Assembly: GCA_905373555.1 (NCBI GenBank)
Contig: CAJPTP010000088.1
Span: 1-5,511 of the forward strand
Origin: an uncultured Francisella sp.
Lineage (GTDB): Bacteria > Pseudomonadota > Gammaproteobacteria > Burkholderiales > Neisseriaceae
Reading direction: 5' to 3'
Length of the DNA stretch: 5,511 nucleotides
Positions within the stretch are counted from its first letter, which is position 1. The number at the start of each line of letters is the position of its first letter. The notes under the pieces are model-generated. The model did no database searches, was not told the origin of the DNA, and was given only the letters and a program-made list of their open reading frames with translations. Position numbers and translations under genes: made by a program. Shown here piece by piece: positions 1 through 5,022 of this stretch.

Positions 1-340
1 ACGATGGGCCGCGCCGCCCCTCGCGCGCGACGATGTGAGGAGAGGACGGGGAGGGGATTCTAGCGCGGCCCGGCCTTGGGCCCAACCGAAGGCCCGCCGA
101 TCCGGCTTAGAAAAGGCCGGGGCGGCGCCCAAGCGGAGCGCGGCCCGGGGATCGGCACGATCCTTCCTCCGCAGCCCATACATCGCCCGCGCCGCGCCCC
201 AACCCGATTCCCCAACCCGAGCCGAGCCCCAAACCGGCGGCCCGCCCTTTGTTGTGGTACGCTTCAGAGATTGAAACACCTTCGGGCCGGGGCGGATTCC
301 GACTGTTTGATTTGACGCGGCCCGTTTTCAAGGAGGCCAC
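1..340. other. GC-rich gene-free leader upstream of the mgtC-like gene
   Basis: I see no credible gene here. The open frames on both strands are Arg/Pro/Ala-rich and look like chance products of GC-rich DNA. Visible structure: the perfect palindrome TTGGGCCCAA (76-85), lying within GGCCTT (72-77) / AAGGCC (89-94); a 6-bp hairpin GGATCG-GCA-CGATCC (149-163); and a direct repeat CCCCAACCCGA at 197-207 and 210-220, with a degenerate third copy near 227-235. A weak extended -10 motif, TGGTACGCT (255-263), could start the mgtC-like transcript, but no good -35 box lies 17 bp before it. A strong Shine-Dalgarno, AAGGAGG (330-336), ends the region. Confidence 0.55.
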
Positions 341-1051
341 ATGTCGCCGGCTTTCACCGAACCGCTCGCGCCTTTGCTCAACTACCTGTACTGCGTCGGC
401 GTGGCTTGGGTTTTGGGGGTTGCGATCGGCCTCGAGCGGCAAACCCAAGGGCACCCCGCCGGCATCCGCACCAATGTCTTGGTTTCCGTCGGCTCGTGCA
501 TGTTCTCCATGTACCCGCTGCTGATGGGCTCGGACGACTTGATCCGCGCCGCCGCCCAAGTGATCACGGGCATCGGCTTTTTGGGCAGCGGCATCATCTT
601 CAAGCAAGGCGCGAACGTTCGGGGCATCAACACGGCGGCCACCATTTGGTGCACGGCCGCGGTGGGGATGATCTGCAGCAGCGGGCGCTTTGTCTTCGCC
701 GCCGCGGCCGCCGCCCTGATCATCTTCACCAACATCTCGATGCGCGCCTTGACCAATCGGCTCAACGCGAAAAACGCCTACGATGAGGGCGACTGCTACT
801 ACCAAATCTCCTGCGTGTGCGCCATTGACATCGAGTGGGAGGTGCGGGCGCTGATCCTCTCGCACTTCAACAACGAGGACATCTTCGTCGTGAGCATCGA
901 CAGCGACATCACGGCCGACCACAGGCTGGAGCTGCGCACCGTTTTCCGCAGCGTCAAAAAACGCCGCGACGAGGTCGCGGAGCTGATCACCAAATCGATC
1001 AGCCTCGAAACGGGCGTGCTGCACGTCGGCTGGAAGGTCATTGAGGCCTAA
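341..1051 (+). CDS. MgtC/SapB family inner-membrane protein
   Basis: A 236-residue MgtC/SapB-family protein. The N-terminal half is hydrophobic and carries the family signatures in order: GLERQTQGHPAGIRTN at 30-45 (the usual GxERQ...AGxRT segment), GIGFLGSGIIF at 77-87, and GINTAATIW at 95-103, followed by an Ala-rich membrane helix at about 117-132. The hydrophilic C-terminal part (about 150-236) matches the place and size of the ACT-like cytoplasmic domain found in long MgtC proteins. MgtC proteins are known for survival in low magnesium and inside macrophages, and for restraining the F1Fo ATP synthase in Salmonella. Many family members in environmental bacteria have no assigned role, so transport or virulence should not be assumed here. 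The start is chosen for AAGGAGG ending 4 nt before the ATG. The gene stands alone: a hairpin terminator follows about 95 bp later and a tRNA gene comes next. The family call is firm; the orthology to Salmonella MgtC is not, so no symbol is given. Confidence 0.93.
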   Translation: MSPAFTEPLAPLLNYLYCVGVAWVLGVAIGLERQTQGHPAGIRTNVLVSVGSCMFSMYPLLMGSDDLIRAAAQVITGIGFLGSGIIFKQGANVRGINTAATIWCTAAVGMICSSGRFVFAAAAAALIIFTNISMRALTNRLNAKNAYDEGDCYYQISCVCAIDIEWEVRALILSHFNNEDIFVVSIDSDITADHRLELRTVFRSVKKRRDEVAELITKSISLETGVLHVGWKVIEA

Positions 1052-1144
1052 CGGGGCGGCGGCTCGGCTCAGTCTTCGGGACCGACGCCGACCCCGCCGG
1101 GCGGCTGCTGCGCGATTTGTGTTCGTTTCTCGCGTTCTTGCCGC

Positions 1145-1180
1145 AAGGCGCCGCGCCGCGATTGCCCGCGCGGCGCTTTT
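1145..1180 (+). terminator. Rho-independent terminator of the mgtC-like gene
   Basis: A perfect 9-bp GC stem, GCGCCGCGC (1148-1156) with GCGCGGCGC (1168-1176), encloses an 11-nt loop. It is extended outward by a G-T and two A-T pairs and is followed directly by TTTT (1177-1180). The T tract is short, but the stem is very strong. It lies about 95 bp after the mgtC-like stop codon and just before the tRNA promoter. The loop contains the candidate -35 box of the tRNA gene. Confidence 0.75.
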
Positions 1181-1189
1181 GGATATAAT
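1162..1189 (+). promoter_or_regulatory. Sigma70-type promoter of tRNA-Thr
   Basis: A perfect -10 box, TATAAT, sits at 1184-1189. TTGCCC at 1162-1167 serves as -35 with 16 bp between. Transcription would start near 1196, giving a very short 5' leader before the tRNA at 1202. The -10 is convincing. The -35 matches the consensus only in its first half and lies inside the loop of the upstream terminator. Confidence 0.7.
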
Positions 1190-1201
1190 CCGATATTCTT
1201 T

Positions 1202-1277
1202 GCCAGAGTAGCTCAGTTGGTAGAGCAGCTGACTTGTAATCAGTTGGTCGAGGGTTCGACTCCTTTCTCTGGCACCA
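1202..1277 (+). tRNA. tRNA-Thr (anticodon TGT)
   Basis: A complete cloverleaf can be drawn. The acceptor stem is GCCAGAG (1202-1208) with CTCTGGC (1267-1273). The D stem is GCTC/GAGC (1211-1214, 1223-1226). The anticodon stem is GCTGA/TCAGT (1228-1232, 1240-1244) around the loop CTTGTAA, giving anticodon TGT (1235-1237), which reads ACA and related Thr codons. The variable loop is 5 nt. The T stem, GAGGG/CCTTT, contains two G-T pairs around TTCGACT. The discriminator is A1274, and CCA (1275-1277) is encoded. The gene has its own promoter and terminator and is a single-tRNA unit. Confidence 0.97.
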
Positions 1278-1283
1278 CATTCG

Positions 1284-1310
1284 ATCCGCCGCCGCGCGCG
1301 GCGGATTTTT
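1284..1310 (+). terminator. Rho-independent terminator of tRNA-Thr
   Basis: A 9-bp perfect stem, ATCCGCCGC (1284-1292) with GCGGCGGAT (1298-1306), encloses the loop CGCGC and runs into TTTTT (1306-1310). It begins 6 nt after the encoded CCA, as expected for a monocistronic tRNA gene. Confidence 0.88.
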
Positions 1311-1797
1311 ATATTCCCCCCCGGCTTCCTTGTTGTTTCGCCCGTTTCCGCGCCTGCGGGGCCCGGCGGCGCGAAACGCGGCAAAACGTCGCCGCCGCCC
1401 AATTGCGCGCCGTTTTTGGCCGCCCCGTCGCCCTGCGCAAGATTTATGCTCTAGAATCGAAACAACCGCGCATTCCGTTTGGGCCGTCGGGCGCCGGCCC
1501 AAGGCGGATGGAGGCGGCGCCCGCGGATCGGGCAAACGCACGCAATCAGCCCGCGCCCGACGCGGCCAATGACGGCTTGTTTGACCAAGCAAAAGGCTTT
1601 TTTCGCCGCATTTGCCTTAGAATATGTAATGCATGCCCTCGAAGGCATGGCGTCGCGGATCCCCGTGGCTCGGCTGCGGCGCTTCAAGCCCCATGCTTGA
1701 ATTCGCCGCGCCGCCCCAAAAGGGCGTTCCTTTGTCTGGCTCCCGGCGCCGCCGGCGCCTTTTGACTTGCGCGTCACTCTGCGAAACGACGAACGCT
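1311..1797. other. Gene-free gap between tRNA-Thr and the GTPase cassette
   Basis: No protein gene is supported. The frame of the next gene stays open upstream to an ATG at 1633, but the added residues are Arg-rich and unlike the start of the protein. Two promoter-like -10 boxes are visible: TAGAAT at 1452-1457 and TAGAAT at 1618-1623 (in TTAGAATAT). Neither has a good -35 box at the proper distance. An 8-bp inverted repeat, TTGGGCCG (1479-1486) / CGGCCCAA (1495-1502), lies about 20 nt after the first. A small hairpin, CATGCC/GGCATG, spans 1632-1649. The box at 1618-1623 is the better placed for the cassette promoter, giving a leader of about 170 nt. Confidence 0.45.
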
Positions 1798-3339
1798 ATG
1801 GCTGACAACCCACTCACCTATCGCATTTTCCTTGGCGGGGACGCCGAGCGCCACCGCGACGAGATGCAAAAACAGTTCGAGTCGGTCAATCGCGGCGGAA
1901 ATTCTCTTAACGGATTGGTCGCCCGGTGGGAAATCGTCGACGACCGCAAACAAGCCGACGCCTATTGCGTCATGGGCTTTCATCCGCGCTTCGATCTGCT
2001 TGAGACCGACGTTCCGACGCTAACCGACGACCCGCTCGCGCAAACGCGGCAGTTCAGACATTTGGTGGCGCTCGCGACGACGCACACGGCGGCGGATCTG
2101 ATCTCGGGGCTCGAAACCATCGAGGACTTGATCGCCCGCCAAACCTTGCGCGCGAAGCTCAAAGAGGGCGAAACAGAGGAGGATCCCTCCGCAGGCGGCG
2201 GGTGGCTCACGGGGGCGGGCGGCAGCACCTTGCTGCAAACCGATTTTTCGGCCATCGACGACGATGATCTGCCCGAGCTGGACGACGCCTTCACCTTGGG
2301 CGCGTCGAGGCCCGAGGCCCCGGCGCAAAGCGATCTCGCCCGGCCCGCGGCGCAAGAGGCCGAGCCTGCGGCCCGGCCTCAAGAGGCGGAGCCGAAGATC
2401 AAGCCGCAAGAGCCCGCGCCGGCCGAAACGAGCGAACAGCCGGAACCCGCGCCCCAAGCTCAGGTTCCGGGCCCGGAGCCGGCAAAAATTGAGGGGGCTC
2501 AAGCAGCCCCGGAACCCGCGCCGGCCGAACCCGGCCCCGCGACGCAGCCGGCTGCGGCCGCAGCCGCTCCGGCCCCCGCTTTGGCCAAGCGGCAGGCACC
2601 AACCGCAACCGGCGCAGACGGCGCAAGCGCCCCCGCGCCCTCCGCGCCCTCCGCGCCGGCCCCTGCGCCCGCGCCCGCCGCAGCCGCAGGGGCACAGAGC
2701 GGGCCCGAAGCCGCGCCGCGCGGGGCCGGCAAGCGCAGCATCCCTTTTGTGTACATTATCCGCGACGCGCGCTCGCCCCTGTCTTTGGCTTGGGCCGACG
2801 ACGTCGCGCACTACGACCCGAAGCGCCGACGCTTTTTCTCGGCCAACCCCGACGCGGGCGCCTTGGTCAGCAAGATTCTCAAGACCCCGCCCAGCATCAA
2901 GCCCGCGACGGAGATACGCGACGACTTGCCGTTTATCAGCTACGACAGCCTCATGTGGAGCTACGGGCTGCGCACGCGCCCGTCGCGCAGCTTTGTCGTC
3001 AACGCGGGCGTGGAGAAAAACAAGTTCAAATTGAAGAAATGGCCTCTTTTCGGCCAATGGGAAACGCAGTCGGAGCTGATCCTTTTGTCCACCCTGCTGA
3101 CGCAGAAATTCTCGTCGACGGCGGAGGTGAGCTACCGTTCGGGCGTCCCCAAAGACGAAGTCGTGCGTTTTCTTTACGCGGCTTACCTTGCCAACATACC
3201 CATTGACCGTTTGGCCTTGTCGGATGAGGAGCTGCGCGCAGCGGCCGAAGTCGGGCAAAAGGAAACAAAGCGGCGCATCAAGACGGTGGGATGGATCGAC
3301 GAGCTTCGCCAAAAGCTGAACATGCAGGACTTTCTGTAA
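1798..3339 (+). CDS. Hypothetical protein with Pro/Ala-rich linker, first gene of GTPase-roadblock cassette
   Basis: A 513-residue protein of a family I do not recognise. There are three parts. Residues 1-130 look globular, starting with a beta-strand-like TYRIFLGG (7-14) and mixing alpha and beta segments. An acidic patch, DDDDLPELDD (154-163), leads into a low-complexity Pro/Ala/Glu linker at about 168-312. Residues 313-513 are again globular, opening with IPFVYIIRDAR (315-325). Within them, 425-468 reads like a winged-helix or helix-turn-helix unit, with RSGVPKDEVVRFLYAAY at 447-463. No signal peptide or membrane helix is seen, so it should be cytoplasmic. I chose the ATG at 1798 because the protein-like sequence begins there (MADNPLTYRIF). 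The ATG at 1633 in the same frame would add 55 Arg-rich residues. No clear Shine-Dalgarno precedes 1798. The GTPase gene follows after 21 bp, so co-transcription is likely. By layout it could be a scaffold, effector or regulator of the GTPase/roadblock pair; this is inference. Confidence 0.88.
   Translation: MADNPLTYRIFLGGDAERHRDEMQKQFESVNRGGNSLNGLVARWEIVDDRKQADAYCVMGFHPRFDLLETDVPTLTDDPLAQTRQFRHLVALATTHTAADLISGLETIEDLIARQTLRAKLKEGETEEDPSAGGGWLTGAGGSTLLQTDFSAIDDDDLPELDDAFTLGASRPEAPAQSDLARPAAQEAEPAARPQEAEPKIKPQEPAPAETSEQPEPAPQAQVPGPEPAKIEGAQAAPEPAPAEPGPATQPAAAAAAPAPALAKRQAPTATGADGASAPAPSAPSAPAPAPAPAAAAGAQSGPEAAPRGAGKRSIPFVYIIRDARSPLSLAWADDVAHYDPKRRRFFSANPDAGALVSKILKTPPSIKPATEIRDDLPFISYDSLMWSYGLRTRPSRSFVVNAGVEKNKFKLKKWPLFGQWETQSELILLSTLLTQKFSSTAEVSYRSGVPKDEVVRFLYAAYLANIPIDRLALSDEELRAAAEVGQKETKRRIKTVGWIDELRQKLNMQDFL
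2299..2733 (+). repeat. Low-complexity Pro/Ala/Glu linker coding region
   Basis: This covers about residues 168-312 of the 513-residue protein. The first half is built of Pro-Ala-Glu and Gln units (EPAPAE and PEPAP recur); the second half turns to Pro/Ala with runs such as PAPAPAPAAAA. It must be disordered and extended, tethering two globular domains. DNA of this kind is prone to length change, so length may vary between strains. Confidence 0.6.
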
Positions 3340-3359
3340 ACGCCATGACGAGGGTTTAC
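3336..3359 (+). promoter_or_regulatory. Shine-Dalgarno of the GTPase gene inside a short inverted repeat
   Basis: GAGGG at 3350-3354 lies 6 nt before the ATG at 3361 and is a good ribosome site. It is flanked by GTAAAC (3336-3341, containing the TAA of the upstream gene) and GTTTAC (3354-3359). These could form a weak 6-bp stem that holds most of the Shine-Dalgarno in its 12-nt loop. Ribosomes finishing the upstream gene would melt it, which would suit translational coupling. The stem is AT-rich and may be chance. Confidence 0.4.
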
Positions 3360-3360
3360 C

Positions 3361-3903
3361 ATGCCTGATCGCTCAATATTGCATAAAATTCTCTTCGTCG
3401 GCCCCATGGGCGCCGGCAAGACGACGGCCATCGCCTGCATAAGCGACTCCCCCCCGATCACCACCGAGGCGATGAACTCCGACTCGACGATTTCGACCAA
3501 GGCCACAACCACGGTGGCCATGGACTACGGCACCATTGAGCTGAAAAACGACATTGTCCATTTGTACGGCATTCCCGGGCAGCACCGCTTCAATTTCATG
3601 TGGCCGATTTTGGCCAAAGGCGCCTTGGGCTGCATCGTGCTGATCGACGACAGCCAGCCCCATGCCATGGAAGAGCTGGACATTTACCTCAAAGAATTCG
3701 ACGACCTGATCTCCAAGCAGGCATTCGTGGTGGGCATCGGCCGCACCAACAAAGACGGCACGGCCATCGCCAAATACACGGACTACTTCATGAAAAGAGG
3801 GCTGTACGCCCCGATTTTTGAGGTGGACGTCAGGAAAAAAGCCGACGTGTTGATGATGCTGGAAGTCATTTTGGTCAACACGGAAATCAAGAACGAAGAT
3901 TAA
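3361..3903 (+). CDS. Small Ras-like GTPase, MglA/COG2229-type
   Basis: A 180-residue single-domain GTPase. The P-loop (G1) is GPMGAGKTT at 14-22, with the GxxxxGKT pattern intact. The switch I region, KATTTVAMDYG at 47-57, supplies the conserved Thr. G3 is GIPGQHRF at 70-77: PGQ is intact, while the usual Asp of DxxG is Gly70. MglA proteins also lack this Asp. The strand before G4, VVGIG (123-127), runs into RTNKDG (128-133). If aligned as in remembered relatives (GxxD), the guanine-reading Asp is Asn130, though NKD at 130-132 may substitute with shifted spacing. There is no lipid-anchor Cys, signal peptide or membrane helix, so it is cytosolic. It lies 21 bp after the linker protein gene and 14 bp before a roadblock/LC7 gene, the classic partner. 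Known relatives switch between GTP and GDP forms to set polarity or surface motility in Myxococcus and Thermus; the role of this group in proteobacteria is not settled as far as I know. Confidence 0.93.
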   Translation: MPDRSILHKILFVGPMGAGKTTAIACISDSPPITTEAMNSDSTISTKATTTVAMDYGTIELKNDIVHLYGIPGQHRFNFMWPILAKGALGCIVLIDDSQPHAMEELDIYLKEFDDLISKQAFVVGIGRTNKDGTAIAKYTDYFMKRGLYAPIFEVDVRKKADVLMMLEVILVNTEIKNED

Positions 3904-3917
3904 AAGGCGACAAGAAC

Positions 3918-4346
3918 ATGGCAGAAAACGACATCACCGTGCAGCAGCACGCCGAGGTCATTTCCAAGACCGCGATTTTCCAAAGCGGGATCGATTATCT
4001 GCGCGACTCGATCCAAGGCTTGAAGTACGCCATCTTCGCGACCGACGACGGCTTTCCCGTCGCGACCACGCAGATGGATTTGAAAGAGGCGACCCGCAAG
4101 GCCGCCATGACGGCGTCATTGGACGGCCTGTCCAAAACGGTCGCTCACGAATCCGAGTTTTCGGAAGCCATCGCCACCCAAGTCGAGTGCTCCGACGGCT
4201 TCATTTTCAGCCGCATCGTCAGCCTGCGCCAAGGGCTGCACGTCGCATTGCTGGTCGCCGCCCGCAACGGGGAGAGCTTGGCGACCATCCAATGGCACAT
4301 CAAAAAGTGCGCTTCCGACGTCATCCAGAATTTCAACCAAGCTTGA
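3918..4346 (+). CDS. Roadblock/LC7 domain protein (MglB-like)
   Basis: A 142-residue protein that is almost entirely one roadblock/LC7 domain. A helix at about 20-33 (IFQSGIDYLRDSIQGL) leads to strand YAIFATDDGFPVAT (37-50), whose DDGFPVA turn is typical of the fold. The central helix is AAMTASLDGLSKTVAH (62-77), followed by strands QVECSDGFIFSRIV (88-101) and LHVALLVA (107-114), and a C-terminal helix at about 120-139. Such proteins dimerise; MglB-type members bind MglA-type GTPases and act as GAP or exchange factor. The gene sits 14 bp after the GTPase stop, with a modest AAGG (3904-3907) 10 nt before the ATG. The N-terminal 15 residues are hydrophilic and of unknown role. No clear rho-independent terminator follows. 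That it partners the neighbouring GTPase is inferred from gene order and the family precedent. Confidence 0.93.
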   Translation: MAENDITVQQHAEVISKTAIFQSGIDYLRDSIQGLKYAIFATDDGFPVATTQMDLKEATRKAAMTASLDGLSKTVAHESEFSEAIATQVECSDGFIFSRIVSLRQGLHVALLVAARNGESLATIQWHIKKCASDVIQNFNQA

Positions 4347-4787
4347 GCAAGGTGACGGCTTTGCGTCTCAATCAAGCAGCGCTCGGCGTATGCGGCGCGA
4401 GTCGCCTAGGGCGGCGCCTCGGGGGGCGCGCGGCGTGTTTTCCCCGCTCGTTCGCGTGACGCTCAGGCCAATCGCCGAAATCGCCGGGGGGTGGCGGTCG
4501 CCCGCCCCTCCGCGCGCAGACCGCATCGCATCGGCCGCGCCCGCCTAACGGCCGAATTCTTCCTTTGCGCTCTCCCATGCCCCGTTTCGCCCCGTTTCCC
4601 GCGCGCCTTGCCCGGACCGGATCCTCCGGCCGCGCCCGGAAAAAACTCCGCCGCGCCGTTCAATGTCATTTGCGCTCGGGTTTTTCCCCGCTTCTCCCCG
4701 GGCGACATTCGTCCGCGTCCGCCCACCCAGGCTCCGGATCGAATGCCTGCCAATCGCCCTCGAATCGCTTGCCGACCCCGACGCGGG
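4347..4787. other. GC-rich gene-free region after the cassette
   Basis: No credible gene. The open frames on both strands are Arg/Pro-rich, lack Shine-Dalgarno sites and resemble no family I know. Short GC inverted repeats occur, for example GCGCC (4414-4418) / GGCGC (4425-4429), and GGGGT-GGC with GCC-GCCCC around 4487-4508. None is followed closely by a T tract, so where cassette transcription ends is unclear. Confidence 0.5.
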
Positions 4788-4820
4788 GCGCGCCGGCCGT
4801 TGAACGGCCAACCGGCGCGC
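4788..4820. repeat. Nested inverted repeat (33 bp)
   Basis: Outer arms GCGCGCCGG (4788-4796) and CCGGCGCGC (4812-4820) pair perfectly over 9 bp. Inside lies a second palindrome, GGCCGTT-G-AACGGCC (4795-4809), whose CCGT/ACGG core can form a 4-bp hairpin with loop TGA, leaving a 4-nt bulge (CCAA) on the right. The two palindromes share bases, so alternative folds compete. No T tract follows, so it is not a standard terminator. It could be a protein-binding site, a REP-like element or an RNA structure. Confidence 0.6.
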
Positions 4821-4971
4821 ATGGGAAGCAATTTGCCCCCCAAAAAACACTTCAGCCTGATTGACCGCGCATTGGAAGCGCAGGATCTCGGACGGCGCGC
4901 GATGGACACAGTGTTGCAAAGGGGCGCCTTTCCCCTCGCAACGAAAGGACGCGCAAGAAACCCCGACCCCG

Positions 4972-4991
4972 CATAGCGGAGAATCCGCATG
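4972..4991. repeat. Small hairpin GCGGA-GAA-TCCGC
   Basis: A 5-bp stem, GCGGA (4976-4980) with TCCGC (4984-4988), has a 3-nt loop. Past a single bulged A (4975) it extends by CAT/ATG. It lies just before a second inverted repeat at 5002-5022. Its function is unknown. Confidence 0.4.
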
Positions 4992-5001
4992 AGCTTGCAT
5001 C

Positions 5002-5022
5002 GATTGAGAGATGGCCTCAATC
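5002..5022. repeat. Inverted repeat GATTGAG / CTCAATC
   Basis: Perfect 7-bp arms (5002-5008, 5016-5022) enclose a 7-nt loop. The + strand continues ATTCCTTTTCCCC, which is T-rich but interrupted, so this is at best a weak terminator for leftward-placed genes. It marks the change from GC-rich to AT-richer sequence. Confidence 0.4.

Noticed and set aside
197..235. Short direct repeats as a CRISPR or iteron array
   Set aside because: There are only two exact 11-bp copies 13 bp apart with no spacers; simple GC-rich duplication is enough to explain them.
107..1402. 431-codon minus-strand open frame
   Set aside because: It runs antisense through the MgtC-like gene, both terminators and the tRNA, and its product is Arg/Ala-rich; it is a shadow of GC-rich codon use.
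1587..1603. Terminator-like AAGC-AAAAG-GCTT followed by T residues
   Set aside because: The stem is only 4 bp, too weak to act as a terminator alone.
1633..1797. N-terminal extension of the 513-residue protein from the ATG at 1633
   Set aside because: The extra 55 residues are Arg-rich and unstructured-looking, and the extension would cover the likely promoter and hairpin region; the ATG at 1798 begins the protein-like sequence.
2020..3312. 430-codon minus-strand open frame opposite the linker protein
   Set aside because: It is antisense to a gene with coherent domains and a clear operon position; the Arg/Gly-rich product is typical of a GC-rich mirror frame.
3345..3368. Seven-codon frame overlapping the GTPase start
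   Set aside because: The ATG at 3345 lacks a ribosome site, while the one at 3350-3354 clearly serves the ATG at 3361.
4414..4441. Terminator for the cassette (GCGCC/GGCGC then TTTT)
   Set aside because: The stem is only 5 bp and the T run begins 8 nt after it, too far for an intrinsic terminator.
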